A stretch of DNA of 64,000 nt from Zonotrichia leucophrys gambelii (lineage: Eukaryota > Chordata > Aves > Passeriformes > Passerellidae): assembly GCF_028769735.1 (NCBI RefSeq), contig NC_088171.1:60233216-60297215 (forward strand). Direction: 5' to 3'. The notes below the pieces were generated by a model. The model saw only the letters and a program-made list of their open reading frames with translations, was not told where the DNA came from and ran no database searches. Positions 51,640 to 62,322 of the stretch are shown piece by piece. Position numbers and translations under genes: made by a program. How positions within the stretch are numbered: the stretch's first letter is position 1; each line of letters starts with the position of its first letter.

Positions 51640-52050
51640 TGCTCTTTAGAGTTTGAAAATAAGACATTCTCTGTCTTCCAAGATCTTGCCACAAAGCATC
51701 AAACTTCTTGTGTAAAGAGAAGATGGCTTGTTATATATCTGAAATTTTTATTCAAGCCCTAAAGACTTTTGTTGAGGGTGTAAAATAAGTAAGAATGTCT
51801 GTGGGGAATCATCATCTGTTTGTGGCAGGCAAGAAATTCCAAAAATGTTTAGTCTGTGCTCCTGAAGAAAAGGTTGTATTTCCTTTTTCAGTGCCCATAA
51901 TCTTTTTAGAACCTTTTCTTTATTGAGCCCATAAACACCACAGTGAAGCTGCAAATCATCATAGTCTGCAGAAACTCCATCAAGGAAGCTGCAGAGTAAA
52001 AGATGCTGAAAAGTTGATGTTCACAACAATAGGCAGTTGACGAACCTCAT
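51640..52050 (-). pseudogene. Decayed hAT-type transposase fragment (tentative)
   Basis: hAT transposases cut and paste DNA transposons, and several vertebrate genes (ZBED and GTF2IRD2 types) derive from them. Read on the minus strand, the frame holds MRFVN (about 52050-52036), a stop, then FQHLLL and ADYDDLQLH (51969-51943). KVLKRLWALKKEI follows almost directly. This order and spacing resemble the family's block of acidic residues, YxDLLxHxxVRWLSRGKVLKR and LxxEIxxFL. In a shifted frame, FSLHKKFDALWQDL and YFQTLKS (51727-51650) resemble the later F..KL.LW....FP.L block. At least one stop and one frameshift break it, so it is dead. The RW of the RWLSRG motif reads as VYG. Terminal inverted repeats and 8-bp target duplications were not found. 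A chance resemblance remains possible. Confidence 0.45.
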
Positions 52051-54678
52051 GGTAGCATGAGAGACATCTGAGGTACTCAAAATAATGCAGAGGACTATAT
52101 AATGGGTGACATGGTCTCAGTGTGACATGGTCAATGCACAGGACCAGGATTCAGGAATCTTAAATCCAGTTCCCTACCACTGTTCTTCACTAGTCTGGTT
52201 TTGTTGATACTGTCTTCTAATTATGCAAGAGCTTTCAAAATGTCTTGTTGACAAAGTCAGTGGCTTCTCTGATTTTTAACCAAAGTTGCCAAGTTGAAGA
52301 AGTCAAACCTGAAACTGTATTATAAAGTGGAAATCTTTAGGAAGTTAAGCAAAGAACTGAGAATTATCAGAACAGAAACATTCTCCACTTTGCAAATAAT
52401 TTGTTTGCCATACAAAATTCAGTGTTTTAACCTTTGAATGATAGAACCATAAACAAAATTGGCTTTTTTCAGATTCATTGGGTGCTTTGGTGTTTATATA
52501 TCCTTTGTGCAATCTGGTGTTACTTTGGGGATATACTCCATTTTCATTTCAGAGACTGCAAACATCTTTGCAGTCTATTATGCTGGTCATTAACCATAAG
52601 AAGATGCAAGAATTATCCATCTACCTATTTTGAATATTGATTTTTTAATCAAAGATTTAACACTTTTTATTATAGGTAGACTGAAACAAATAGAAGTGTG
52701 ATTCTATAAAATAGATGTAAATTATATCACCAAATATAGATTTGTTTTATGAAGAGAAAAACTTTTTAGAATTTAATATTTACAGTTTCTAAGTAAACTG
52801 ATTTTAAGTGTTACCTCTAAGCTTCCCAAATTAAATTAGGGATATTCAAGGAACTTAGGTGCCTAATTTCTATTAATATCTCACAATTGATTGACATCTC
52901 ATTTTCTAGCTTTCTTAGCATCAGTTATCATTAAGTTTTCTTACTATTCTTAGAGTGAACCATGAAAATCACAAACAGCCTTTATTTTCATCCATTCATT
53001 TGTATTTTATGACCATTTGATTTTATATTAGTGAAATCATAAATGAGTACAAGTCTGTCTGAATGGACATGATTATTAATAGATAACAGAAATAGAAATA
53101 CAAGTGAAGGAACAATACTATTAATATGGTTGCTCAGAGAAACGAATGTTAAAAAAGACGTAAGAGCTAAGGCACTTACACAATATGTGCAATATGTGTT
53201 TATAGGTTACAAATTAAATTGCCATCATTTGCCAGCAGTAACTTCATGGTGCTACAGACAATCACCAATTTCCTGAGATGAGGAGCACATAGAAATTGTT
53301 GAGATGCAGCAGTTCCTACTATATTTGGGAGAAAAAAGAAATTCACAAATGGGTGGCATCCAATGTGTGTGGGTGGAGTATCATGCGTAAAATTCAATTG
53401 CTTCCTGAAAAAAGATAAAATTAAAGGAATACACGACTCATTTTGTTGGCATTCCAAATAAATACATGGTTCTAGAAAATTAGAATAAGAAAAATGTTAA
53501 TTTCTGTCATAAAACCTTTGCAAGTACTATATCTGATCTCACTGAGGAGTTTCACTGAAATCTCTTTGGATGGAGGCAGAGATCTTCTTTAATGAGTATT
53601 TCAGAAATTTGATTGCCTGCAGAGAAAATTCTCAAAGTATCATCAGACAGAAGAAAAGTGACAAACAAGCAGGCGTCTGTTAATTAACATCCTGTCCCTG
53701 TCAGGTGGAGTACAAGAGGACAAAATATGGACCTTGGAGTATAGTAAAATGTTTATTTCATTACTGAGCAAAAATATTAGATCTAGCCAAGTGGAGACCA
53801 AAGCAAGAAATTATGATAAAGAGCAGTCAAAAAGAGAAGTGCATGGCTGGGCCAGTTATGAAAGGTGCTGATTTGGACCAAGTTTGAGAACAGTATTTTG
53901 TGGTGCCTATTTGGGTCCACGAAGAACTGTGTTTGTACAGTCACCTTAGTGACATATTCAATCATTACCATAGAGATAAAATTGTGTAAGAAATTTCTCT
54001 TCTGTTATCAACCTTTTCTAATAACTCTTTCTGCTACAGAACTTTTAAACTTTTCCATGTTCCAAATAATACTGCCTCAAGAGGAATATGACAACTTGAA
54101 CAATTTTTAAGCTTTATTGCCAGATGATATAAACTTTGAGTGATGATGAAAATAGAGGAAAGACCTAAAAAATACCCAAAGCCATCTACATCAGCAGAGG
54201 TCAAGAAAATAGCTGTACTGCAGTTGAGAAAAAGGCTGAAGAGTTGTGCCTTTGTTTTTCAGATCACAGTTTTTCCTCATCTTAAACCCTCTATTTAGCT
54301 CTCAAACATGAACATGAATATAATTTTCTTCTTCTTTATATGGATTAAAAATGTACACTTCTCAAAAATATTTATTGAGATACAAGATAGAAGAGGCAAC
54401 TTTTTCCTTGCCCAAACAACCCAATGAACAGTGGCAGCAAGCACCAAATCCTGTGCATCAGAGTACAACTATTAAAACTTTTGTGACCATATGTTGAGTC
54501 AAAGGGGCAAACAAAGGAAAGAATAAATGCAAATTCAGGTATCAGAATATAATAATAGTCAGCTACATTAAACTACCATAGCTATGTGGTTTAACAACAA
54601 TTAACTGAGTATACCTTGTCAGTACCCAGTGCTGGAAACATTGTTCTGGTTGATTTGGTTGGAAGGTCTGTGGATCAC
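52051..54678. other. Non-genic AT-rich DNA
   Basis: More of the hAT-like relic could lie upstream of it at 52051-52160 but is not readable. No exon or known repeat was recognised. Confidence 0.45.
52553..52576. repeat. Perfect 10-bp inverted repeat, 4-nt loop
   Basis: AGACTGCAAA pairs with TTTGCAGTCT around CATC. A match of this length is close to what chance allows once or so in 64 kb. Confidence 0.6.
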
Positions 54679-55071
54679 TCAGAGATGTTTTGGGAAAGGG
54701 TAGCTACTGTGTGCATTTGGGCCCTTGGCTGCGCTACAGGAGGACAGTTGCTGCAGCATTTTGGAAATCTTGAGGAAGAACAGGGTGTCTCGGGGGATTT
54801 AGCATTGAATTCCAGTTGATCTCAGAAAGTCTTTACAATTCTTTTGCACGGACTCTGTCTCAATGGTAAAAGTGAACCTGTAATTAGGAGTGCTGGAAGC
54901 TGAGTTAGCCGAAGTTTCATGGAGGCATGACACTGAACATGTAGGACATGTAGTCTTATCCAGGAACCCTTTGACATAACCTTCTGTCTGATGGTTTATC
55001 TTAGAAAACTTGTCACACCATGCATGAAACTCAGAAGTCATATGCCAGATTATAAAATTGATATCCAGCAA
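54679..55071 (-). other. Coding-like minus-strand frame with one internal stop
   Basis: A minus-strand frame stays open for 90 codons (55071 down to 54799). After a single TAA it is open for about 40 more codons to 54679. The first part is polar and mixed in composition, with four cysteines in a C-x2-C-x3-C-type group (TTCPTCSVSC), a charged segment and few low-complexity residues. It has no ATG at the left end and no clear splice acceptor. I do not recognise the family. It may be a fragment of a retrocopy or transposon protein, or a chance frame; frames of similar length occur elsewhere in the window. Confidence 0.2.
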
Positions 55072-56364
55072 GAGGCCAGAAATTATGCATTTTAAAAAAC
55101 AAAAATGGCATTTACCATTGTATTTCCATTTAGTGTTTTGCTTCAGGTTTCTATGTCACAAGTACTTACAAACTTGTTTTCAATAAGAAGTTGGTTCCAC
55201 TAACAAGTCACTTGCAAATTTATGTACATTGTCTCATTAATAAATGCAGATTAGAAATTTAATTATTCTGTTATATATGAACAAAACATTAGAACAATAT
55301 GGTTCCACATGCCCACTAAATAATATCAAAAAAGCAAAATACTTCCAGAGCAGTAAGTATATGCTTATTATTGCCCTGAGTACAACAATAACCTCTGCGC
55401 TTATTGGTTTTTAAACAACATTTCAAAAGTTGCAAACCAAATCCAAACATGTAAGAATAACCCTTACATGTAAGGAAATACTGTGCTTTGAAAAAGTGTA
55501 TTAAAGCAGCTTGTTTCTTTCGAATAAAAAATTCAGATTCCCTGCTGGCCTGAGTCATGCGTCACTCATTACAGTCACCTAAACTGAAACTCACTAAATT
55601 AGGCCAGCATTAAGAAAGGCCATGTTATTTGCAACTTGCTCTTCACTGAAAAAAAATCAAAAGTTATCAGTCTACTGTAGCTGTTGAGTGGGCAGGAAGT
55701 TGACATATTTTGTTCACCTATAAACCCATTTTGAAATACAGTAGAAAAACATTATTGCTTCTATGGAAGGAAAAACGAGCTGATAGTGCCCACAGGTTTT
55801 GGATTTTTATTCCAGTTCTAATTGGAATTAGACAAAAAAAATTTTTTATCAGATATTAACTAGAAGTTCCCATTGAAATCCATGAGAAACCAATGGGAAT
55901 GTCTGGTTCCTGTATTGTCTCATGGATCCATCCATGTCCTTGAGCACAAGTGGTCCTAGCATATTGATTAGGCCACCAGTGCTATACCCGAAGATTACTT
56001 CGGATCACTTAAACAACATGATCACTTTTATACCAAAGTATATAGTGAACAAAAAATAGTAAGGCTGGATTTATTAAAAAAATAAACTCCACCACATCTC
56101 TATTGTTTTAGTTAATATGTATAAATACAGGATAGTATTTTGGAAGAAGGAGTAAATTCCTAATTTCAGCAGTGGATTTTATTTTTCAAAAGAAAATATT
56201 GCTTCTATAACAGAGAAAAAAAAGAAGTGCCTTTCCCTCAGCTCCCCCACCCCTGTGTGACTTTTAAGGCTCCAAAATGTGCCAGATTAAGACCTTGGAG
56301 ATGGAAATTCGATGTTTATCCACAGGGCATGTTCAGCATTGCCAACGGCTGTGCAACTTTTCCC
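55072..56364. other. Non-genic DNA with small inverted repeats
   Basis: No gene or known repeat was recognised. Small inverted pairs are TTCCCATTG/CAATGGGAA (55867-55875 with 55891-55899) and CCGAAG/CTTCGG with a 4-base loop (55988-56003). Confidence 0.5.
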
Positions 56365-56695
56365 AAACAATGTTCCTCAACGATGACTTGAAAGGACCAC
56401 AATTAGGGGCAGGAGAATAGTTTAATTTCCATGCCCATTCAATCCTTGACTTCTCTGCTGAGCCTGCCAACTATTGCCAATTGCAATGGTGGATTTTGTG
56501 ACATGGACACTTGTCCACTAAGAACTGGACTGAGGCTGCAATCCAATGCAATTATTTTCAGTCACTATTGACCTACAAGAAGTTTCAAATAAGGAAATGT
56601 TGAAGTTTTTCTGCTCTTAACAGCTTCCTCAAACAATGTTCCCACTGTAGCAGTCATAGCTGAAGTGCTCTCTGGCAATTTCAAAAACATTGTTG
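56365..56695. promoter_or_regulatory. Candidate regulatory element with repeated SOX-like motifs
   Basis: AAACAATGTTCC occurs exactly twice (56365-56376 and 56631-56642), and the reverse-type AACATTGTT occurs at 56687-56695. ACAATG/CATTGT is the core of SOX-family binding sites. CCAAT words and TTGCCAATTGCAATGG lie between them at about 56475-56490. Composition is mixed and no repeat family was seen. Function is inferred only. Confidence 0.25.
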
Positions 56696-58766
56696 TCATT
56701 TTTCAATTTTTAACCCTCTTCTGTTTAATTTGATTATCATCTAGAAAAAACCAAAATGATAAAACCCCTTTTCAATCATTTATCAAAAAATAATATTTAA
56801 ATATATTTTTAGCAATTTAAAAAGCCCCTGACTTAAACTGCACATCTTGTGATATAGTAAGTATAAAAATACCAAGATCTACTTTTCACAGCCACTATGT
56901 ATAAACCACTCATCCTTTCCTGTCATAAATGAAGAGTTATGTTCTGTTTTTTCCCCTCAGGATGTACATTTGAAAAAGTAATATTCATGCCATTTTCTCA
57001 TGCATAGAAATATGTAATTATTTTTTCAGTTCTATACTTAATCAACTAAGAAATAATTTGGTAATGACAGGACCAAAGTTATGGCAATAATGTGCAGTTC
57101 TGTGTGACCTCAAAGTATAGGTAATCCTGGCTTCTGTTTGTATGGAAACCCTGGGTGCCACAGGCACAAGTCAAGATTTAATAATTGATGAATAGGTATC
57201 GTTTAGCTCTAATGTTTTAAAGCTAACTTAACAGGAAATTAAGTTATAAATAATGCACATTGTATTATCAGACTCAGGAATACAACAAACAAAAAAGAAA
57301 ACAAAAAAATGAAATTTTTAAACCAGTACTCAGGTAAGCTTGCTTTGGCCTTTCTCCCAGGTTGAGACAAGTGAGAGGAACAGGAGCTAACTGCACAGAT
57401 CCCTCTAGTGGCAACAGCAAAGATGGGATTCTGGCTCAACGAGCAAGTCTCAGAACCGGGAGATGGGTTAGGAACATGGGAGTCTCTAGTAGGGGAACCT
57501 GCAGAGCAGAGCTGTCGCTGCAGAAAGGCTGCCTGTTCTCATCAGGACCTGCAGGACTTGGTTGTTCTGTCACTATTTAAAAAGCAAAGAAGGGAGAAGT
57601 GCAGGAGACCAAAGGGTGGGGGAAGCAGGATGCAAGGAAGCCGTACAGTTCTTTGAAGCTGAGCTGTGCTGCACAGACAGAGTAATACCTTTCTGCAAGC
57701 TTTGATTTATGCAGGTATCCAGATGGTTTTGGGTCATGCCAAAGGATAAATTTTATATTGCCCACACATCATCCAATACATATGGCTCTATTCCTTGCAA
57801 CAGAAAGGAAGGAGGGTCTTTTTTCTGGCCTAGAAATGAACTGTGGAATGGTAGACATGAGCTTCTGCAGGTGGAGCCTGTAAAATCACCTACACTAAAA
57901 AAGGCCAGTTCCTTGTCTATAAAGTCATAAAGACTCAATCCTAATAAAAGTAAGATCTCACTACCCAAGAGGTATGTTTTTTGACAAAACTCTCACAAAA
58001 GTTTAACATGCTTGCATATGTCACATGTGCTCTTTGCCTTACTGTGATACTTCACAATCCTACATGAAATACTCAAGTGTATAAAAGTGTACAAATCATC
58101 CTGCCACCCTAATCTGTTGAGAATCTTTTTAGATGTCTGTTTGAAAGAGACCAAGAGACAAGAAGAAAAAAATTAGAGCTATAATGTATTTTGCAGGTTT
58201 ATATTATTAAACATGCAATAACTATATAATTCACTTTAAGTTATACAATGGTTTATACTTTTTCTATAAATTATTTGTTGAATTCTGTATTTTCCCAGCT
58301 CACCTGGATTGACATACATTTACTCAAAGTGAGGAAAATTTTTCTGAATCTGAATGAAATAGACCATTCACTGTGGCTGCCTTCCATAGCTAATACAGGA
58401 CCAGGTGATGTAGACGATCCTAACAGAACAAGAGTTACTTGGTTAATGTTAGCATAAATTTATTGGCAAACCCACATCCTACTACCTGTGGAAAGATTTC
58501 TCTGCTATAATTTTTACTAAATTTACTCCTCATGAGATGTTAGAAATTTCTGAAAGCCAATTACAAAATCAGCTTGGAAAAAGTCTACTTTTACACTGTT
58601 TTGAATACTAAAGTACTTTGAATACCGTTTCTTGAGAATTCAGGATAGTGTTTATGGAAGACTTCCATTTGAATCTCTTGCAATATATGGGTATTTTCTA
58701 CCATGATTGAAAGATGAATCATAAAATATCTTCTAGATGACTTTAATGGATTTAAAAATATACAAT
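56696..58766. other. Non-genic DNA
   Basis: A GC-richer patch at 57350-57660 contains overlapping short frames without recognisable domains. No known repeat was recognised. The rest is AT-rich. Confidence 0.45.
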
Positions 58767-58869
58767 CATGGAATAGTTTAGGTTGGAAGATACCTTTTAG
58801 ACCATTGAGTCCAGCCATTTAACCCAGCACTGCCAAGTCCACCACTAATCCATGTTTCTAATCACCATA
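58767..58869 (-). mobile_element. CR1 LINE 3' fragment (first of a head-to-tail pair)
   Basis: AATCATGGAATAGTTTAGGT then TTGGAAGATACC, TTGAGTCCAGCC, CACTGCCAAGTCCACCACTA and CATGTTTCTAATCACCA form the reverse of a CR1 3' UTR. It stops at about 58869, where a second CR1 3' end begins. Confidence 0.9.
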
Positions 58870-59325
58870 CAGAATCAGTTAGGTTGATAAAGACATCTGA
58901 CATCATTGAGTACAACCTTTTGCCAAACAGCACACTGTCAACTAGACCACTGCACTAAGTGCTGTGCCCAGTCTTTTCTTAACACCTCCAGGGATGGTGA
59001 CTGCACCAAGACCATTTCAGTGTCTAACCACCCTTTCTGTGAAGAAATTCCCTCTAATGTCCAAACTAAACCTCCCCTGACACAGTCTGAAATTATGTCC
59101 TCTTGTCCTGCTACTGGCTGCCTGAGAGAAGGGACTGACCTCCACCTGGCTACCACCTGCACTCAGGTGGTTGTAGAGAGTGATAAGGTCTCTACACACC
59201 TCAGTCACGCCTTATTAGACACTCCAGGCACTTCACCTTCGTTGCTCATTTTCAGAAGTGCTCCTGCTCCTCAGTGTCTTTCTTGTAGTGAGGGGCCCAA
59301 CATTCTTGAGGAACAGCTAGTGAAC
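58870..59325 (-). mobile_element. CR1 LINE, 5'-truncated (second of the pair)
   Basis: A second CR1 3' end starts at AGAATCAGTTAGGTTGATAA and runs on through ATTGAGTACAACC and ACCTCCAGGGATGGTGACT. Further blocks are TTTCTGTGAAGAAATT, TCCTCTTGTCCTGCTA, GGTGGTTGTAGAGAGTGATAA and GTCTTTCTTGTAGTGAGGGG. Relative to typical CR1 it has lost a block around 59205-59225, where the CTTCTCCAGGCTAAACAACC part is missing, and a smaller block near 59305. An antisense open frame of 145 codons over it (58906-59343) is an accident of the repeat. Confidence 0.95.
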
Positions 59326-61179
59326 AATTTTTGTCTGATTTGAAACCCACTGCGAATCTACCCGAAACTTACAGGGTCACAAAGGTTGAACAAGGGTCTC
59401 AGGGAGGACAAATGGTGCAGAGAGACCATGCTAAGGAGCTTTGCAAAATCATAAATATGCATTTATGTATTTTTTAAACTAAATATCTTGTTTAGACTGT
59501 TGTCTATCGATGGTGTTAGAAATGCAGCTCATAGTTTAGTCCTTAAAGGATTGTGGTCTTTGTATCTATCATATGGGGTCACAGTAACGTATTTTACCCT
59601 GCATTAGGCATCTGTTCAATAACCATACTGCAAAAATGCCACTGCCTATAATAGGCCAAATTTTTTTCATGATGATCATGGCATCTATTAACTTTTGATT
59701 GCAATTACATTAGCACTTGAAGATAAAGTGACAATCTTTCTTCATGTAAATGTTAGATGCATGTCTTAGCTTATAGAAATATTTTTTCTTCTGTTTCAGC
59801 TCCATTAATTCTTTTAATTGAGAGGAAATTTTGGGAAACTTTTCCCATATTGCTAGAACTCATTTTTAACAAACAAAATTAAATTGCTTCTTGTGGGTTT
59901 TTTAAATGAGAAATTAACTAGATATTAACGGTTTTGCAAACAAGGCACTATTACCTTTCCTTTAGCTAGAGAGACAGGCAATGGAAAAATTTAAACATAA
60001 TCACAAAGAAGCAAACACTTATAATAGACTTCAGGTCTGTAAGTGGCTCTTCCCTTCTAGGTTAGAGTAGCAAGTTTAACACTGCTGAAAAATTTTAACA
60101 TGTCACAGAAAGAAAGCCACATGATCAGATAATTAAAATTATTAATTAAAATTATTTACCTTGGATTAAAGTATAAAGCATGGCTAAGGAAAAAAACCCT
60201 AATTCTTAAACCATTGATACTATTTTTCTACTATGAATGAAAATGGTAAATTTTATTCTAAGATGGTGTTAAAAAAACCCCAAAACCATCCCCCATCATT
60301 TCAGACTCTTGATGCACAAATGCGCAAGCTGATGAGTTCCCATTTTCTATGACAACAATCATTTTGACTGCAAAAAAGTCTGCATTGTCTGACTGCAGTT
60401 CCCAGTTTTGTTGTACGCTGCACGTGCTACATAGTACAAAACACTTGCACTCCACAGTACTACACGCCTTTTTAATGAAGAGAAATTACTGAGCTGCTGT
60501 AGGAAGCAAATACACATATATATTATTTCTATTTAGAAAACAATATTGCAACAGAACTGATAACTTCTGGAATTATATAGTTTTGTTAATGACCTTCTTA
60601 CTGAGATGTCTCATCTAGTCTGAGACCTGTAGCAAGAGTTCAAAGTCAAAGGACAGAACATTTTGTAATAAAGAAATAAACCTTTATTGTTGATCACATT
60701 TTTTGAAAGTACAGTTACGTGATCTGGCACTTCATCTACATGTAGCAGAATAGTAAAAGAGGGAATGGTAGTCCTCTGCTGCCTAGAAGGCAAAGGGCAG
60801 GAGATGCTCATGTAGTATTTTGCAAAGCACTGCATAAATTTTCAAAGCTAAACAAAATTAGTAATAAAATTAGTCATGCCATATGTAACGAGAAATTACC
60901 AAGAATCAGAGTTACTTTCTCTTCTAGAATAGGAACATAACCTCTTTTCTCTTTCTCTAAATACAAGAGGCAGAAGTTGTTGATGAGGGGTCAAAACCAT
61001 GCATAATGACAGGACCCCATCCGAGATAACGCAGGGAATTCTGTGTTGCCACACTATAGCACAACACACACCACTGGGTGTGAGGATGAGGGTTCATACA
61101 GCAAGGATGTTAAATCAGCCTATACCATATGTCAAAACTGCTTCCATAAAATAAAAAGATAGCACATACAGAACTGCCA
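59326..61179. other. Non-genic AT-rich DNA
   Basis: No exon or known repeat was recognised. AATTAAAATTATT is tandemly doubled at 60131-60156. Confidence 0.5.
60131..60156 (+). repeat. 13-bp tandem duplication
   Basis: AATTAAAATTATT occurs twice with no mismatch. The sequence is AT-only, so slippage is the simplest origin. Confidence 0.8.
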
Positions 61180-61480
61180 GGGAAACAAGCTGAGGCAGCA
61201 AAGGTTTGTGAAATGCAGGTCATTCTCGGCCAACCCAGACTCTATGACAAGGCAACCTGCATATTGGATGAGGGAAGGTCTATAGATGTTGCCTACCTAG
61301 AATTTAGTAAAGGCTTTCTCACCATGTTCCACAGCATGCTCCTGGACAAACTGGCTGCTGATGGCCTGGATGGCTGCACCGTTCACTGTGTGGAAAACTG
61401 GCTGGTTGACTGAGTCCAGAAAATGGTGGTGAAGGGAGTTGCACCTAGCTGGCCACTGGTCAAGAGTGGTGGTCCCCAGG
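61180..61480 (+). pseudogene. CR1 reverse-transcriptase relic, 5' part
   Basis: The order matches the CR1 ORF2 reverse transcriptase: AGGTTTGTGAAATGCAGGTC, CCAACCCAGACTC, then TCTATGACAAGG and GATGAGGGAAGGTCTATAGA. The frame AYLEFSKGFLTMFH (61291-61332) matches RT motif A, but the catalytic Asp after KGF is Leu. It continues as LLDKLAADGLDGCT and ENWLVD, then a stop. It ends in the middle of the VPQGS motif, exactly where the LTR is inserted. The continuation is 61801-62322. Confidence 0.95.
61475..61480 (+). repeat. Target-site duplication, left copy (CCCAGG)
   Basis: Six bases identical to 61801-61806 flank the 320-bp insert. The uninterrupted CR1 would read CCCCAGGGTTCAGTATTGGG here, so one copy belongs to the CR1. 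Confidence 0.9.
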
Positions 61481-61800
61481 TGTTGTTATCACATTACTGC
61501 TAGCATATTTCTAGAGTCCCATACCTTCTGGGTGGTTTTCTCACAAACAGCTCTTCACAGCAGTGCTGATCCTGCTTCTTCACCAGGGCTCCTCCAAAGG
61601 TCTCCTTAGCTGGCCAACCCACTCCCTTTTTATCCCAGTTATCTTCATTAGCCACAGCTGCCACCCAATTAAGGACATCACAGCTGCAGCCCATTTAGAA
61701 CAACTAGGATTGGGGCAAGGCCACTTACACAAGACAGGTATTTTACTATGGTTCAAAGGCCACCTATACAATACATACTAAGATTCAATGGCCTCCCATA
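61481..61800 (-). mobile_element. Solo LTR of a class II (ERVK-like) endogenous retrovirus
   Basis: The insert is 320 bp, interrupts a CR1 and is bounded by a 6-bp CCCAGG duplication. Six bases is the size usual for class II/alpharetrovirus-like elements. Read on the minus strand it starts TATGGGAGG (expected TG, probably mutated to TA) and ends AACAACA (canonical CA). A TATA-like GGGATAAAAAGGGAG lies at 61636-61622, about 165 bases into the LTR. No AATAAA signal was found after it. No retroviral genes are present; a solo LTR arises by recombination between the two LTRs of a provirus. The family name cannot be assigned by eye. Confidence 0.8.
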
Positions 61801-61806
61801 CCCAGG
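61801..61806 (+). repeat. Target-site duplication, right copy (CCCAGG)
   Basis: This copy is identical to 61475-61480 and is followed at once by the rest of the CR1 motif (GTTCAGTATTGGGGCC). Confidence 0.9.
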
Positions 61807-62322
61807 GTTCAGTATTGGGGCCATTCCTGTTTAATGAATCAGTGATCTGGATGAGGGGATCGAGGGTATCCTCAGACAGTTTGTGGATGATACCAGGTTG
61901 GACAGGAGTGCTGGAGGACAGGAGGGTCCACAGAGGGATCTGGATAGGCTGGATCAATGAGCAGAGGCCAGTGGTATGGGGTTCAGTAAGGCCAAGGGCC
62001 AGGTCCTGCACAGCAACCCCAGGAAGTGCTATGGGGTTGGGGCAGTGGCTGGAAGGCTGCCCAGCAGAAAAGAGAACCTGGGGGTCCTGACTGATACAGG
62101 CTGAGCCAGTTTGTACCCACATAGCCAAAGAGGCCAATGGCAGCCTGGCCTGTATCAGGAACAGTGTGGCCAGCAGAGCCCGGGCAGCGATTGTCCCACT
62201 GTACCTGGCACTGGTGAAGCCACATCTCAAATGCTGTTTTCAGTTTTGGCCCCTCATGAAAAGAAACACATTGAGGTGCCAGAACAGGGCAGCAGAGCTG
62301 CTTGGAGAACAAATCTGATGTT
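61801..62322 (+). pseudogene. CR1 reverse-transcriptase relic, 3' part
   Basis: This continues the relic at 61180-61480 across the LTR: GTTCAGTATTGGGGCC (SVLGP), then GATCTGGATGAGGGGATCGA (DLDEGI). FVDDTR at 61880-61897 keeps the two Asp of RT motif C. Next come GGATCTGGATAGGCTGGAT, AAGGCCAAGGGCCAGGTCCT and GTGTGGCCAGCAGAGCCCGG. The end is CATTGAGGTGCCAGAACAGG and CTTGGAGAACAAATCTGATG, near 62322. Frameshifts and small deletions break the frame. The C-terminal part and 3' UTR are absent. Confidence 0.95.

Noticed and set aside
58906..59343. 145-codon plus-strand open frame
   Set aside because: It is antisense to a CR1 3' region. Cysteine- and threonine-rich frames here are common to CR1 antisense sequence.
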